NCBI GenBank assembly: GCA_947450175.1
Contig: CANFUR010000005.1
Span: 1-32,206, forward strand
Direction: 5' to 3'
Source of the DNA: Actinomycetota bacterium
Lineage (GTDB): Bacteria > Actinomycetota > Actinomycetes > Nanopelagicales > Nanopelagicaceae
DNA: 32,206 nucleotides
Shown here: in pieces, positions 1 to 7,320 of the stretch
How the letters are laid out: each line of letters opens with the position of its first letter
Numbering within the stretch: position 1 is the first letter of the stretch
Made by a program: the position numbers and the translations under genes
Notes under the pieces: model-generated
The model's database searches: none
The model's input: only the letters and a program-made list of their open reading frames with translations
What the model was told of the DNA's origin: nothing

Positions 1-22
1 AGCAATGTGCAACCGTCACGTC

Positions 23-45
23 GATTAATTACTGTTTAATTAATC
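23..45. repeat. AT-rich perfect inverted repeat upstream of first gene
   Basis: An 8-base arm GATTAATT (23-30) is followed by a 7-base loop and the exact reverse complement AATTAATC (38-45). It lies about 150 bases before the first gene. It has no GC core or T-tract, so it looks more like a protein-binding site than a terminator; function unknown. Confidence 0.5.
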
Positions 46-91
46 ACAACAACTTAGGGCTACCTCTCTCGGTATTTGATTTCGATTTCAT

Positions 92-107
92 CGAGTGTTA
101 ACTCTCG
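92..107. repeat. Imperfect palindrome in leader/promoter region
   Basis: CGAG-T-GTTAAC-T-CTCG is a 16-base palindrome with one mismatched pair. It lies between the AT-rich repeat at 23-45 and the hairpin at 153-171, ahead of the membrane-protein gene. It could be an operator; nothing in the sequence names the regulator. Confidence 0.4.
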
Positions 108-152
108 CATTTTCACATTTCCTAACACAGGGAGCGGAGTTAAATGTGTAGT

Positions 153-171
153 GCATCAATACACCTGATGC
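153..171 (+). promoter_or_regulatory. Small hairpin just before the ribosome binding site of the first gene
   Basis: GCATCA (153-158) and TGATGC (166-171) can pair around a 7-base loop. The Shine-Dalgarno-like AAGGGAGAG follows at 177-185. The helix stops just before the ribosome binding site, so a role in translation or mRNA stability is possible but unproven. Confidence 0.35.
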
Positions 172-192
172 CTAAAAGGGAGAGTATTAAAA

Positions 193-771
193 ATGAAACG
201 TAGAACTTTTGACAAACTAGTTTCTTCAGTCGGTTTGGGATTAGCAGCACTTCTTTTGATCTTTGCGGGTCTTCTCAATTTTGGCGCCGCTTTTGCAAAT
301 GACTCAGTACAAAGCCAGTTAGCAAATCAGAATATCGCATTTCCAGTTGAAGCCGGATTGCCCAGTGCAACTAAAGCTCAACTTACAAAGTGGGCTGGTA
401 AACAAGTAACTACCGGAGAAATGGCTCGTGACTATTCAGATCTATTTATTTTAGAACATATGAATGCAGCGGCAACTGCCGTAATGGGAAAGCCCGCTAC
501 ATACTCTGAAGTTTCAACCGCATACATGGCAGCACAGCGTGATGGAGTAACAACACCAGAGCAGTTGCAAAAAATTGCTGACCTGCGAGAAACATTATTC
601 CAAGGAAATACGTTGCGTGGAATGTTACTTGAAGCATTTGCTTTTGGAACTCTTGGCGTTATTGCCGGATATGCCGCCATTGCCGCTTTAGTCGGTGGAA
701 TTCTTTTCCTCTTCCTTGCACTTGCTGGGTTTAGAAATATTCGTCGCACTCCTGAGGATGCGACGATTTAA
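193..771 (+). CDS. Small membrane protein with two transmembrane helices and an extracytoplasmic helical domain
   Basis: 192 residues. A positively charged N-terminus (MKRR) precedes a hydrophobic helix at about residues 11-34. A polar, mostly helical stretch of about 110 residues follows, then a second hydrophobic helix at about 150-178 and a basic C-terminal tail. This predicts cytoplasmic ends and an external middle domain. No catalytic motif is visible. I recall similar actinobacterial membrane proteins with a TLFxGxTLRGxLLxAxAFxxxG motif just before the last helix (here residues 135-153), usually annotated hypothetical; that resemblance is from memory. The start is supported by the AAGGGAGAG ribosome binding site. 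The gene is monocistronic: inverted repeats precede it and a strong terminator follows. Function unknown. Confidence 0.85.
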   Translation: MKRRTFDKLVSSVGLGLAALLLIFAGLLNFGAAFANDSVQSQLANQNIAFPVEAGLPSATKAQLTKWAGKQVTTGEMARDYSDLFILEHMNAAATAVMGKPATYSEVSTAYMAAQRDGVTTPEQLQKIADLRETLFQGNTLRGMLLEAFAFGTLGVIAGYAAIAALVGGILFLFLALAGFRNIRRTPEDATI

Positions 772-795
772 CCCTCAACTCTCCGTGAGGGGTTA
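769..795 (+). other. Hairpin at the stop codon of the first gene
   Basis: TAACCCTCA (769-777, starting with the stop codon) pairs with TGAGGGGTTA (786-795) with one bulged base. It sits immediately 5' of the strong terminator, making a tandem two-hairpin 3' end. It may stabilise the mRNA end. Confidence 0.5.
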
Positions 796-796
796 G

Positions 797-830
797 AAAA
801 AGCCCCCTGGTTAATACCAGGGGGCTTTTT
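797..830. terminator. Strong bidirectional intrinsic terminator
   Basis: A perfect 14-base stem, AAAAAGCCCCCTGG (797-810) with CCAGGGGGCTTTTT (817-830), encloses a 6-base loop. The A-run on one side and T-run on the other let it terminate both the rightward membrane-protein transcript and the leftward PadR-ino1 transcript, which ends at 849. It is the only classic intrinsic terminator I found in the window. Confidence 0.95.
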
Positions 831-848
831 CGTTTCTACTTTTTTCTT

Positions 849-1946
849 TTAGCGCTCAAGCTTTCCAGAGATGAAATCTTCAGTCTTAACATGTGCCTGC
901 TCATCTGTGTACTGAGTAGGTGGTGTCTTCATGAAGTAGCTAGATGGTGAAAGCAACGCTCCACCGATCTTGCGATCTAGACCAAGCTTTGCGCATCGAA
1001 GCGCATCGATGATTACACCAGCTGAGTTTGGTGAATCCCAAACTTCTAGCTTGTACTCAAGGTTTAGAGGAACATCGCCAAATGCGCGGCCTTCGAGGCG
1101 AACGTAGGCCCACTTGCGATCATCTAGCCATGGAATGTAATCAGAAGGTCCGATGTGAACATTCTTTTCTCCCAAGTCATGCTCTAACTGAGATGTAACT
1201 GAGTTAGTTTTTGAAATCTTCTTTGATTCAAGACGATCACGCTCGAGCATGTTCTTGAAATCCATATTTCCACCAACGTTTAACTGGTAGGTGCGATCTA
1301 GGTGAACTCCACGGTCCTGGAACAACTTAGCCATGATGCGGTGAGTGATTGTTGCACCGACCTGGCTCTTAATGTCATCGCCAACGATTGGAAGACCTGC
1401 ATCAGCAAATTTCTTTTCCCAGACTGGATCTGACGCGATGAAGACTGGAAGTGCGTTTACAAAAGCACATCCTGCATCGATTGCACACTGTGCGTAGTAC
1501 TTGGCTGCAACTTCTGATCCCACTGGTAGGTAGCAGATCAAAACATCAACTTGCTCTTCCTTAAGGGTTGCGACCATGTCCACCTCTGGGGCATCGGACT
1601 CTGTGATAGTTTCGCGGTAGTACTTACCGAGACCATCATTTGTCACGCCGCGCAAAACTGGAACACCAGTCTTAGCTACGTCGGTGAACTTAATAGTGTT
1701 GTTTTCGCTTGCCCAAATTGCATCTGCTAGATCAAGACCTACCTTTTTAGCATCCACATCAAAGGCTGCAACGAATTTAATATTGGAGATGTGATATCCA
1801 CCAATAGTTGCATGCATAAGGCCTGGGATCTCTTGGTCAAGTGCGGCATCCTTGTAATAGGTAACGCCTTGAACTAAAGAGTTGGCACAGTTTCCTACGC
1901 CAATTATTGCAACACGGATGTCGCCTTTACCGGTTGTTATGTTCAC
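849..1946 (-). CDS. ino1: Myo-inositol-3-phosphate synthase (Ino1)
   Basis: 365 residues, the short actinobacterial/archaeal-size form (the eukaryotic enzyme is over 500). The family converts D-glucose 6-phosphate to 1D-myo-inositol 3-phosphate using enzyme-bound NAD+. Visible signatures are the N-terminal nucleotide-binding segment [14 protein letters not shown], the conserved [11 protein letters not shown] stretch near residue 190, and [12 protein letters not shown] near 223 in the catalytic region. The start is GTG at 1946, supported by GAGAGGAAA a few bases upstream. It lies 1 base after the PadR stop and is almost certainly co-transcribed with it, an arrangement known in mycobacteria and streptomycetes. 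The product feeds phosphatidylinositol synthesis, matching the PimB-type enzyme encoded at 11.6-12.8 kb. Transcription ends at the 797-830 terminator. Confidence 0.97.
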   Translation of the reverse strand: MNITTGKGDIRVAIIGVGNCANSLVQGVTYYKDAALDQEIPGLMHATIGGYHISNIKFVAAFDVDAKKVGLDLADAIWASENNTIKFTDVAKTGVPVLRGVTNDGLGKYYRETITESDAPEVDMVATLKEEQVDVLICYLPVGSEVAAKYYAQCAIDAGCAFVNALPVFIASDPVWEKKFADAGLPIVGDDIKSQVGATITHRIMAKLFQDRGVHLDRTYQLNVGGNMDFKNMLERDRLESKKISKTNSVTSQLEHDLGEKNVHIGPSDYIPWLDDRKWAYVRLEGRAFGDVPLNLEYKLEVWDSPNSAGVIIDALRCAKLGLDRKIGGALLSPSSYFMKTPPTQYTDEQAHVKTEDFISGKLER

Positions 1947-1947
1947 T

Positions 1948-2478
1948 CTATTTCCTCTCGGTTTTGATCATTTTTTCCAGCCAAGCAATCTCTCGATCAG
2001 CTGAGTCCAGTGAGTGACGTCGCCACTCCTCTAGATATTTATCGATCCCAATTGGTGACTTCTCGAGTTCACCGCGCAGAATCTCTGCTTTCTCCTTAAG
2101 GCGACGATGGCGTCCCTCAAGAATTCTTACTCTGTTCTTTGAAGATGTTGGAGAAAAAAATGCAAAGCGGATTTCAAATCCTTCGTCTTCCCATGTTTCT
2201 GGACTTACTGTCTCGGTCAGATTTTCAAATCGGATTTGGCCCTTTTCGGTAATGTCATAAACGATTCGCGAGCGCCGTGATGGAGAATCGACAACGGTCT
2301 CTTCAATCAATCCCGCTTCCATCATTCTGCGAAGCTGTGGGTAGAGAACTGAAAATGAAAGCGCGCGAAAAGGTCCGAAAATTGCTCCCATCCGTTTTCT
2401 AAGTTCATAGCCATGCAAAGGTGTTTGCGAGAGCAGGCCAAGGAGGGCAAATTCAAGTGATTCACTGCGTGAGCGCAT
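1948..2478 (-). CDS. PadR-family transcriptional regulator, likely controls ino1
   Basis: 176 residues. The N-terminal winged helix (about 10-85) has the PadR pattern: [23 protein letters not shown], then [18 protein letters not shown] and a basic wing ([14 protein letters not shown]). The C-terminal half is charged and helical, like the Vir_act_alpha_C dimerisation region. The ATG start has AAGGAAAGGG upstream. It is the first gene of a two-gene unit with ino1, separated from it by one base. PadR next to ino1 is a recurrent actinobacterial pairing, so control of inositol synthesis and autoregulation are likely by inference. Candidate operator repeats lie in the promoter region at 2498-2546. 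The ligand is not apparent. Confidence 0.92.
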   Translation of the reverse strand: MRSRSESLEFALLGLLSQTPLHGYELRKRMGAIFGPFRALSFSVLYPQLRRMMEAGLIEETVVDSPSRRSRIVYDITEKGQIRFENLTETVSPETWEDEGFEIRFAFFSPTSSKNRVRILEGRHRRLKEKAEILRGELEKSPIGIDKYLEEWRRHSLDSADREIAWLEKMIKTERK

Positions 2479-2497
2479 CGCTGACCCTTTCCTTACG

Positions 2498-2546
2498 TAT
2501 CGACTTACCTATCGGCGTATGTATCTATTCGATATATCTAGAGATA
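2498..2546. promoter_or_regulatory. Repeat-rich divergent promoter region, candidate PadR operator
   Basis: Between divergent padR and the permease gene lie an inverted pair TATCGA (2498-2503) and TCGATA (2529-2534), a third TATCG copy at 2510-2514, and a 12-base inverted repeat TATCT-AG-AGATA (2535-2546). Such AT-rich inverted repeats are plausible PadR sites. Assignment to this PadR is inference from position. Confidence 0.4.
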
Positions 2547-2560
2547 ATCTATTGGCATAG

Positions 2561-2717
2561 GTGGCACGGCGCAAACTGAACACGCCTCACGCTCATATTT
2601 CAGCCGTGTAAAAGGTGTGGCGTACACCTCAGTAGCCACAGGCTCAGCTCTACGCTGGGGCTAACGCCAACCACCTCTTGTGGCTGGCAACTAAGGAGAT
2701 CTGAAAGGACGTCAGCA
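2561..2717 (+). ncRNA. Long structured 5' leader of the permease gene, candidate cis-regulatory RNA
   Basis: Three consecutive helices can be drawn. P1: CACGGC (2565-2570) with GCCGTG (2603-2608). P2: AGGTGT (2613-2618) with ACACCT (2624-2629). P3: AGT + AGCCACA (2631-2640) with TGTGGCT (2679-2685) and ACT (2690-2692), with an inner hairpin at 2642-2661. P3 ends directly at AAGGAG (2693-2698); a second Shine-Dalgarno AAAGGA lies at 2704-2709. Other short leaders here lack such structure. I compared it by eye with purine, TPP, cobalamin, SAM, glycine, c-di-GMP and T-box consensus elements and saw no match. Control by a nucleobase or nucleotide is inference from the downstream gene. Confidence 0.45.
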
Positions 2718-3977
2718 ATGTCGCTACTCTCATGGAAACTTCATGGAAATGGAAAGACCCTCTCCCCGGGCGCAGTTGTTTCAACAGATGAACGCCTTAC
2801 ATGGCCTCGCACTATCGGTGTTGGTCTTCAACATATCGCTGCAATGTTTGGTGCAACCTTCCTCGTTCCAATCATTACTGGATTTCCCCCAACAACCACA
2901 CTTTTCTTCTCAGGAATCGGCACACTGCTATTTCTGGCTCTTACACAAAACAAAGTTCCTAGCTATCTAGGTTCATCTTTCGCGTTCCTAGCACCAATCG
3001 CTGCAGCTAAGGCAAGCGGCGGAATGGCTACAGCTCTTGGCGGAGTGGTAGTTACAGGTTTGATCTTGGCTGCAGTTGGTTTAATTGTTCGCCAAGCAGG
3101 TATTGGCTGGATCAACTGGTTATTGCCACCTGTAGTCACAGGAACAATTGTCATGGTTATTGGCTTGAACTTGGCAGGGGCTGCAAAAAATAACTTTGCT
3201 GCTGGTCCAATGATTGGTCTAATTACATTGGCCTCGATTGCATTAATCGCGGCAGCATCTCGTGGCTTTCTCAATCGCATCAGCATCTTTGCTGGTCTCG
3301 TGGTTGGTTATGTGGTTGCCCTCATTCAAGGTGATGTTAAAACTGAAACAATCACGGCAGCTAAATGGATTGCAATGCCTTCATTTACCACCCCAACATT
3401 TGATGGCAAAGCAATTGTCTTGTTCTTGCCTGTAGTGCTTGTGCTTATCGCTGAAAACGTTGGACACGTTAAAGCAGTATCTGCAATGACAGGCAAAAAT
3501 CTTGATGATCAAATGGGTACTGCACTTATGGCCGATGGACTAGCTACTACTTTGGCCGGAATTGGTGGAGGTTCAGGTACAACTACATATGCTGAAAACA
3601 TCGGCGTCATGGCAGCTACTCGCGTTTATTCAACTGCGGCATACTGGATTGCAGGATTGGGCGCAATTTGCCTTTCGCTGTCTCCAAAGTTTGGCGCAGT
3701 TCTTAGTGCTACACCTGTTGGAGCACTTGGTGGAGTAGGTGTTGCACTATTTGGAATGATTGGCGTCTTAGGCGCTCGCATCTGGATTGAAGGCAAAGTT
3801 GATTTCTCTAACTCAACTAATTTAATAATCGCAGCAGCAGCTTTGATTATTGGTATCTCAGATATGTCATGGACACGTGGAGATTACACATTTAGTGGAA
3901 TCATCAATGCAACATTGGTAGCCATTGTTGGCTACCGCGTACTTAGTTCAATTGCTTCATCTCGAGGTAATAACTAA
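2718..3977 (+). CDS. uraA: NCS2-family nucleobase permease, probably uracil (UraA-like)
   Basis: 419 residues, polytopic, with the hydrophobic profile and length of 14-helix NCS2 transporters. These proton symporters import uracil, xanthine or related bases. Diagnostic segments are LIAENVGHVKAVSAMTG (about 243-259) and the family motif GGSGTTTYAENIGVMAATR (about 284-302), whose Glu corresponds to a base-binding Glu of E. coli UraA. The ENVGH and YAENIGVMA forms favour the uracil subgroup, but xanthine cannot be excluded. ATG 2718 has AAAGGA at optimal spacing, in addition to AAGGAG at the foot of the structured leader. The exporter gene follows after 10 bases with no terminator. A role in nucleobase salvage suits a streamlined heterotroph. 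Confidence 0.93.
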   Translation: MSLLSWKLHGNGKTLSPGAVVSTDERLTWPRTIGVGLQHIAAMFGATFLVPIITGFPPTTTLFFSGIGTLLFLALTQNKVPSYLGSSFAFLAPIAAAKASGGMATALGGVVVTGLILAAVGLIVRQAGIGWINWLLPPVVTGTIVMVIGLNLAGAAKNNFAAGPMIGLITLASIALIAAASRGFLNRISIFAGLVVGYVVALIQGDVKTETITAAKWIAMPSFTTPTFDGKAIVLFLPVVLVLIAENVGHVKAVSAMTGKNLDDQMGTALMADGLATTLAGIGGGSGTTTYAENIGVMAATRVYSTAAYWIAGLGAICLSLSPKFGAVLSATPVGALGGVGVALFGMIGVLGARIWIEGKVDFSNSTNLIIAAAALIIGISDMSWTRGDYTFSGIINATLVAIVGYRVLSSIASSRGNN

Positions 3978-3987
3978 TATCTAACCT
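3975..3987 (+). promoter_or_regulatory. Leaderless-type -10 for the LysE-family gene
   Basis: TAATAT (3975-3980) is followed by 7 bases and then ATG 3988, with no ribosome binding site. The spacing would place the transcription start on the initiation codon. Confidence 0.5.
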
Positions 3988-4632
3988 ATGGTAATTCCTT
4001 CGCGGTTAGCTGAGTACATCGTTGCCGCGATGATTATTATCTTGGCGCCTGGCCCGAGCGTTTTATTCGTAATCGCTCGGGCCATCGCGTGGGGTCGCAA
4101 AGTTGCTGTGTTCACTGTTGCCGGCAATGTCTGCGGCTCTTTTGTTTTATCAGTTTTCGTAGCTCTTGGTCTTGGTCCGATTTTGCAGAGATCAGATCTT
4201 GCCTACACCGCAGTGCAATGGGGCGGTGGACTTTACTTAATTTATTTAGGCATTGATGCAATCAGACATCGCAAAATTCATGCCGCTGATATGACTAATC
4301 AAGGCGAAAGCGCACCATCAGGCATTCGTTCTATACGTGATGGCTTTTGGGTTGGGGCACTTAATCCAAAGGCAATTGTTTTTTACGCCGCAGTTTTGCC
4401 GCAGTTTATCGATCGCGAAAAAGGTCACCTCACTGCCCAGTTAATTTTGCTCGGTGCAATCTTTTCTGTTCTTGCTTTTATCTCCGATGGTTCATGGGGA
4501 CTTCTAGCCGGCACCGCGCGTGCGTGGCTGGCAAAAGACCCAAATCGCTTGGAAAAACTACGCGCAACCGGTGGGACGATCATGATTATTTTAGGTCTCT
4601 CGGTTTTGGTCTTAGCAATTGTCAGTAGCTAA
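3988..4632 (+). CDS. LysE/RhtB-family amino-acid or metabolite exporter
   Basis: 214 residues with about six hydrophobic helices. The family signature is in the first helix region: APGPSVLFVIARAIAWGRK (about residues 20-38), followed by GLYLIYLGIDAIR and the WVGALNPKAIVFYAAVLPQF motif near 124-143. These proteins are inner-membrane exporters of basic or neutral amino acids or homoserine lactones; the substrate cannot be read from sequence. It follows the permease gene by 10 bases and may be read from its transcript, but it also has its own leaderless-type -10. No anomalies seen. Confidence 0.9.
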   Translation: MVIPSRLAEYIVAAMIIILAPGPSVLFVIARAIAWGRKVAVFTVAGNVCGSFVLSVFVALGLGPILQRSDLAYTAVQWGGGLYLIYLGIDAIRHRKIHAADMTNQGESAPSGIRSIRDGFWVGALNPKAIVFYAAVLPQFIDREKGHLTAQLILLGAIFSVLAFISDGSWGLLAGTARAWLAKDPNRLEKLRATGGTIMIILGLSVLVLAIVSS

Positions 4633-4647
4633 CGCCAGAATATAGAT

Positions 4648-5331
4648 ATGAAAAAGCCTCTCAAGCCTGCGCGCGAAAATATCTCACCTTCAGATTTAAC
4701 TTTTGGTCTATCAACATGTAAACGGTGTTTGTGGGTGAAGTACTGGTACAAAGTCTCTGCTCCTATGACCATGCCCCTAGTTGGAACGTTGTCTTCGCTA
4801 CAGGAAGAGTTTTTTCAAAGGGCGGATATGCCCACAATTGATTCCTCACTTCGCCCAGGAACTATTACTAAATGGGGCGAATTTGTTAAGAGTAAGCCGA
4901 TACAAATTAATGGCCAGGATACTCGCTGGCGCATTCTGGGAAAATACGACCTTGTATCAACTAATGAAGATGGCACAGTGGGACTTATCGATTGCAAAGT
5001 TTCAGATTCAGAGCGAGATAGCGGAGCATTTTATTCACCTCAACTTGAGGCATATGCCTTTGCACTTGAAAATCCAGCTGTAGGAAAGGCTGTTGGGGTT
5101 GCATCATTGGGCTTATTAGTTTGGAAACTCACTCATACCGTTGGAGATAATCCTGATAACAGTGGATTTGGCGTCTATCAAAAATATGTCGCCGTTGAGC
5201 GCGACCTTGATAATTTCATGCGCGTGATTACAGATTTCATCAACGTATTAGAAGGCGAAATCCCAGAATCTGGTGCTACTTGCACAACGTGCCAATTTCT
5301 TACCGTACGTAATGAATTAGATCTTCTTTAA
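4648..5331 (+). CDS. Stand-alone PD-(D/E)XK (RecB/Cas4-like) nuclease with four paired cysteines
   Basis: 227 residues. The nuclease core is visible as KYDLV (Asp101), then GLIDCK (Asp115, Lys117) forming the D...DxK motif, followed by QLEAY (Gln132-Tyr136), the QxxxY motif of RecB-family exonucleases. A CxxC pair lies at each end (Cys24/Cys27 and Cys212/Cys215). The N-terminal pair sits in a 'ST(C)..(C)..W' context like the segment that opens AddB/Cas4-type Fe-S nucleases, so a metal or [4Fe-4S] site is plausible. No helicase, Cas or phage gene is nearby. It lies 15 bases after the exporter gene and its stop shares TTAA with the convergent acyltransferase gene. A DNA repair or processing role is inferred; substrate and partner are unknown. 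Confidence 0.8.
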   Translation: MKKPLKPARENISPSDLTFGLSTCKRCLWVKYWYKVSAPMTMPLVGTLSSLQEEFFQRADMPTIDSSLRPGTITKWGEFVKSKPIQINGQDTRWRILGKYDLVSTNEDGTVGLIDCKVSDSERDSGAFYSPQLEAYAFALENPAVGKAVGVASLGLLVWKLTHTVGDNPDNSGFGVYQKYVAVERDLDNFMRVITDFINVLEGEIPESGATCTTCQFLTVRNELDLL

Positions 5332-6029
5332 TCTTCTTCGCCGGCTACGTTAATTTCTTCGGGATTAGATTTCTTTGGTGCATATGTATCAACATATTCT
5401 TGACCAGACATTGCCTGGATTGCATTCATGATTTGGTCTGTGCAGTCTCTTAGATATAACAAATTAGATGAATCGCCATCGAAATACATTGGCTTTCCAA
5501 AGTGCATGCCTACTCGGTGAAGATTAGGGATTACTTTGCCTGTTGGCTGAATCTTGTCAGTATTTGACATAGCAACAGGAATAACAGGTGCCCCTGATTC
5601 AATTGCTAGCCGAGCAATTCCTGTGCGACCCTTGTACAGGCGACCATCAGGTGATCGTGTTCCTTCTGGGTAGATGCCCAAGCAATCTCCCTCTGCTAAT
5701 ACTTTTAACCCAGTGATTAATGCTGCTTCACTGCGGCGACCTCCAGAGCGATCAACTGGAACTTGGCCAAGTGCAATAAAAGTTAACTTCTTCAACAACC
5801 CTTTTGCTCCAGGTGAGGTGAAGTACTCACTCTTAGCCAAAAAAGTAACTTTACGAGGAACTACCAGCGGCATGAAGATTGAATCACTAAATGACAAATG
5901 GTTAGACGCGATGATTACCGGACCCTTTGAAGGGACATTACGCAGTCCTTTTACTTTGGGACGAAAGCCAGCCATAAGAAAGGGCGTCAAAAAAGCGCGC
6001 AAAGTTCCATAAGGCAGGTTGCTGAACAT
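5328..6029 (-). CDS. plsC: 1-acyl-sn-glycerol-3-phosphate acyltransferase (PlsC family)
   Basis: 233 residues. The catalytic HX4D motif is NHLSFSD (His44-Asp49). The acyl-acceptor motif is YPEGTRSPDGR (about 120-130), followed by GIARLAIESGAPVIPVAM. These membrane-associated enzymes acylate lysophosphatidic acid to phosphatidic acid, the precursor of phospholipids including phosphatidylinositol. Length is typical. The leaderless-type promoter TAAATT-N6-ATG supports the start at 6029. The stop shares the four bases TTAA with the convergent nuclease gene. An acyltransferase acting on another lipid cannot be excluded because the family is broad. Confidence 0.93.
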   Translation of the reverse strand: MFSNLPYGTLRAFLTPFLMAGFRPKVKGLRNVPSKGPVIIASNHLSFSDSIFMPLVVPRKVTFLAKSEYFTSPGAKGLLKKLTFIALGQVPVDRSGGRRSEAALITGLKVLAEGDCLGIYPEGTRSPDGRLYKGRTGIARLAIESGAPVIPVAMSNTDKIQPTGKVIPNLHRVGMHFGKPMYFDGDSSNLLYLRDCTDQIMNAIQAMSGQEYVDTYAPKKSNPEEINVAGEED

Positions 6030-6041
6030 GGTTCTAATTTA
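6030..6041 (-). promoter_or_regulatory. Leaderless-type -10 for plsC
   Basis: On the minus strand TAAATT (6041-6036) is followed by 6 bases and ATG at 6029. No Shine-Dalgarno is present. Confidence 0.5.
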
Positions 6042-6073
6042 CTGGCTATTGCCAGATATGACACTATCTGAGG

Positions 6074-6340
6074 GTGAGTAATCCGCTTTCAGGCCCCGAT
6101 GAGTTCGATGATGAGGAACTTATTCGCAGTGAATTTGATTCCATCGTCTCTGGCCTATCCCTGGATGAATCCACCCCAACAACCTATCTGGATGAGTTGG
6201 AGAAGTTTGAAGATGGGCATCGATTTATTGCTCCAAATCCCCCTCGTCAAAATATTAAGCAAATCTTTATTTCAGCAAAGTTGGCGATTAAAAAATGGTT
6301 TAACCGCGACTATCACGAGGATGACGGAGCAGCTGTATGA
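6074..6340 (+). CDS. Small acidic protein of unknown function, coupled to a Gfo/Idh/MocA gene
   Basis: 88 residues beginning at GTG 6074. The first two thirds are rich in Asp and Glu (PDEFDDEELIRSEFDS...), while the last third turns basic and amphipathic (about residues 60-80, IKQIFISAKLAIKKWFNRDY). I do not recognise a family. Its stop overlaps the next start as ATGA (6337-6340), so translation is coupled to the dehydrogenase. It is real rather than spurious because it fills the gap between two solid genes, has coding-like composition and the coupled overlap. A CACTAT-N6-GTG arrangement upstream is a weak leaderless promoter. Confidence 0.7.
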   Translation: MSNPLSGPDEFDDEELIRSEFDSIVSGLSLDESTPTTYLDELEKFEDGHRFIAPNPPRQNIKQIFISAKLAIKKWFNRDYHEDDGAAV

Positions 6341-7320
6341 GTCTATTTAATTGGGGAATTATCGGAACTGGTGGAATCGCTCACGCCTTTGCTAAAGATT
6401 TAGCTCTACTCGATGGTCATGCAGTCCACGCAGTTGGATCGAGAAATTTGAAAACCGCGCAAAATTTTGCAACCGAGTTTAATGCCACAAAAGCATATGG
6501 TTCTTACGAAGAGTTAGTTAACGATGACACGATTGATGCTGTGTATGTTGCAACGCCTCATCCGTGGCATGTAGAGAATGTTATTCTCGCATTAAATGCT
6601 CAAAAGCCGGTTCTCTGCGAAAAGCCGTTTGCAGTTAATGCCATCGAAGCAAAAGAAATGATTGCTGCTGCTAAGGAAAATAATGTTGCAATCATGGAAG
6701 CGATGTGGGCGCGATTCCTTCCGCATTACGCAAAAATTCGCGAAATTGTTGCAAGCGGTGTCCTTGGACAAATCACAACGATTCATGCAGATCATGGTCA
6801 GCGCTTAGCTGATCAAAATATTCCAAGGCTCGTCGAACCTTCACTTGCCGGTGGGGCGTTATTAGATCTTGGGATTTATCCCATCTCATTTGCTCACATG
6901 GTTCTTGGCATACCAACTTCAATCACAGCCAATGCAGTGTTAACTGCAAAAGGTGTTGATGCTCAGACTTCAATAATCCTTAACTACCCACAAGGTGCAC
7001 AAGCAATTCTTAATACAACCATGATTGTGCAAACTCCCTGTACTGCCGTTATCGCTGGACTTGATGGCTATCTTGAAGTTGACCGAACTTTTTATAATCC
7101 GACTTCAATGCGTGTGACTCTTTACGATGGCACCGTTACCGAATATCCAAACTCATATATAGGCCATGGACTTCGCGAACAAGCTGCTGAATTTGCACGT
7201 GTAGTTAAAAGTGGAGAAAAAGAATCCCCGATTCTTAGAGCAGCAGATACCGTGGCAATCATGGAGATCATGGATTCTGTTCGTGCCCTCATTGGGTTGA
7301 AATACCCAAATGAAAATTAA
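6337..7320 (+). CDS. Gfo/Idh/MocA-family NAD(P)-dependent oxidoreductase
   Basis: 327 residues. The N-terminal Rossmann fold begins WGIIGTGGIAHAFAKDL (residues 5-21). The family CEKPFAVNAIEAKEM motif is near residues 89-103, with the Lys of EKP expected in catalysis. MEAMWARFLPHY follows, then the alpha/beta C-terminal domain with GGALLDLGIYPI. Such enzymes oxidise or reduce sugars, inositols or trans-dihydrodiols; the MEAMW...LDLGIYP pattern is shared with the dihydrodiol dehydrogenase / 1,5-anhydrofructose reductase-like subgroup. The substrate is not determinable. It is coupled to the small acidic protein upstream and shares a TTAA stop overlap with convergent glucokinase, which hints at sugar metabolism but proves nothing. 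Confidence 0.92.
   Translation: MSLFNWGIIGTGGIAHAFAKDLALLDGHAVHAVGSRNLKTAQNFATEFNATKAYGSYEELVNDDTIDAVYVATPHPWHVENVILALNAQKPVLCEKPFAVNAIEAKEMIAAAKENNVAIMEAMWARFLPHYAKIREIVASGVLGQITTIHADHGQRLADQNIPRLVEPSLAGGALLDLGIYPISFAHMVLGIPTSITANAVLTAKGVDAQTSIILNYPQGAQAILNTTMIVQTPCTAVIAGLDGYLEVDRTFYNPTSMRVTLYDGTVTEYPNSYIGHGLREQAAEFARVVKSGEKESPILRAADTVAIMEIMDSVRALIGLKYPNEN

Noticed and set aside
432-749. Antisense frame within the first membrane-protein gene
   Set aside because: Shadow of the real gene; basic, motif-free, with no promoter or ribosome binding site.
2561-2717. Permease leader as a purine, TPP, cobalamin or SAM riboswitch, or a T-box
   Set aside because: The conserved core sequences of these classes (for example the T-box GGTGG-type antiterminator, TPP CTGAGA, cobalamin GCCACTG in context) are not present in the right arrangement; similarities are only short fragments.
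4648-5331. Cas4 of a CRISPR-Cas locus
   Set aside because: No repeat-spacer array or other cas gene is present within the window; the cysteine pattern (two plus two) also differs from Cas4.
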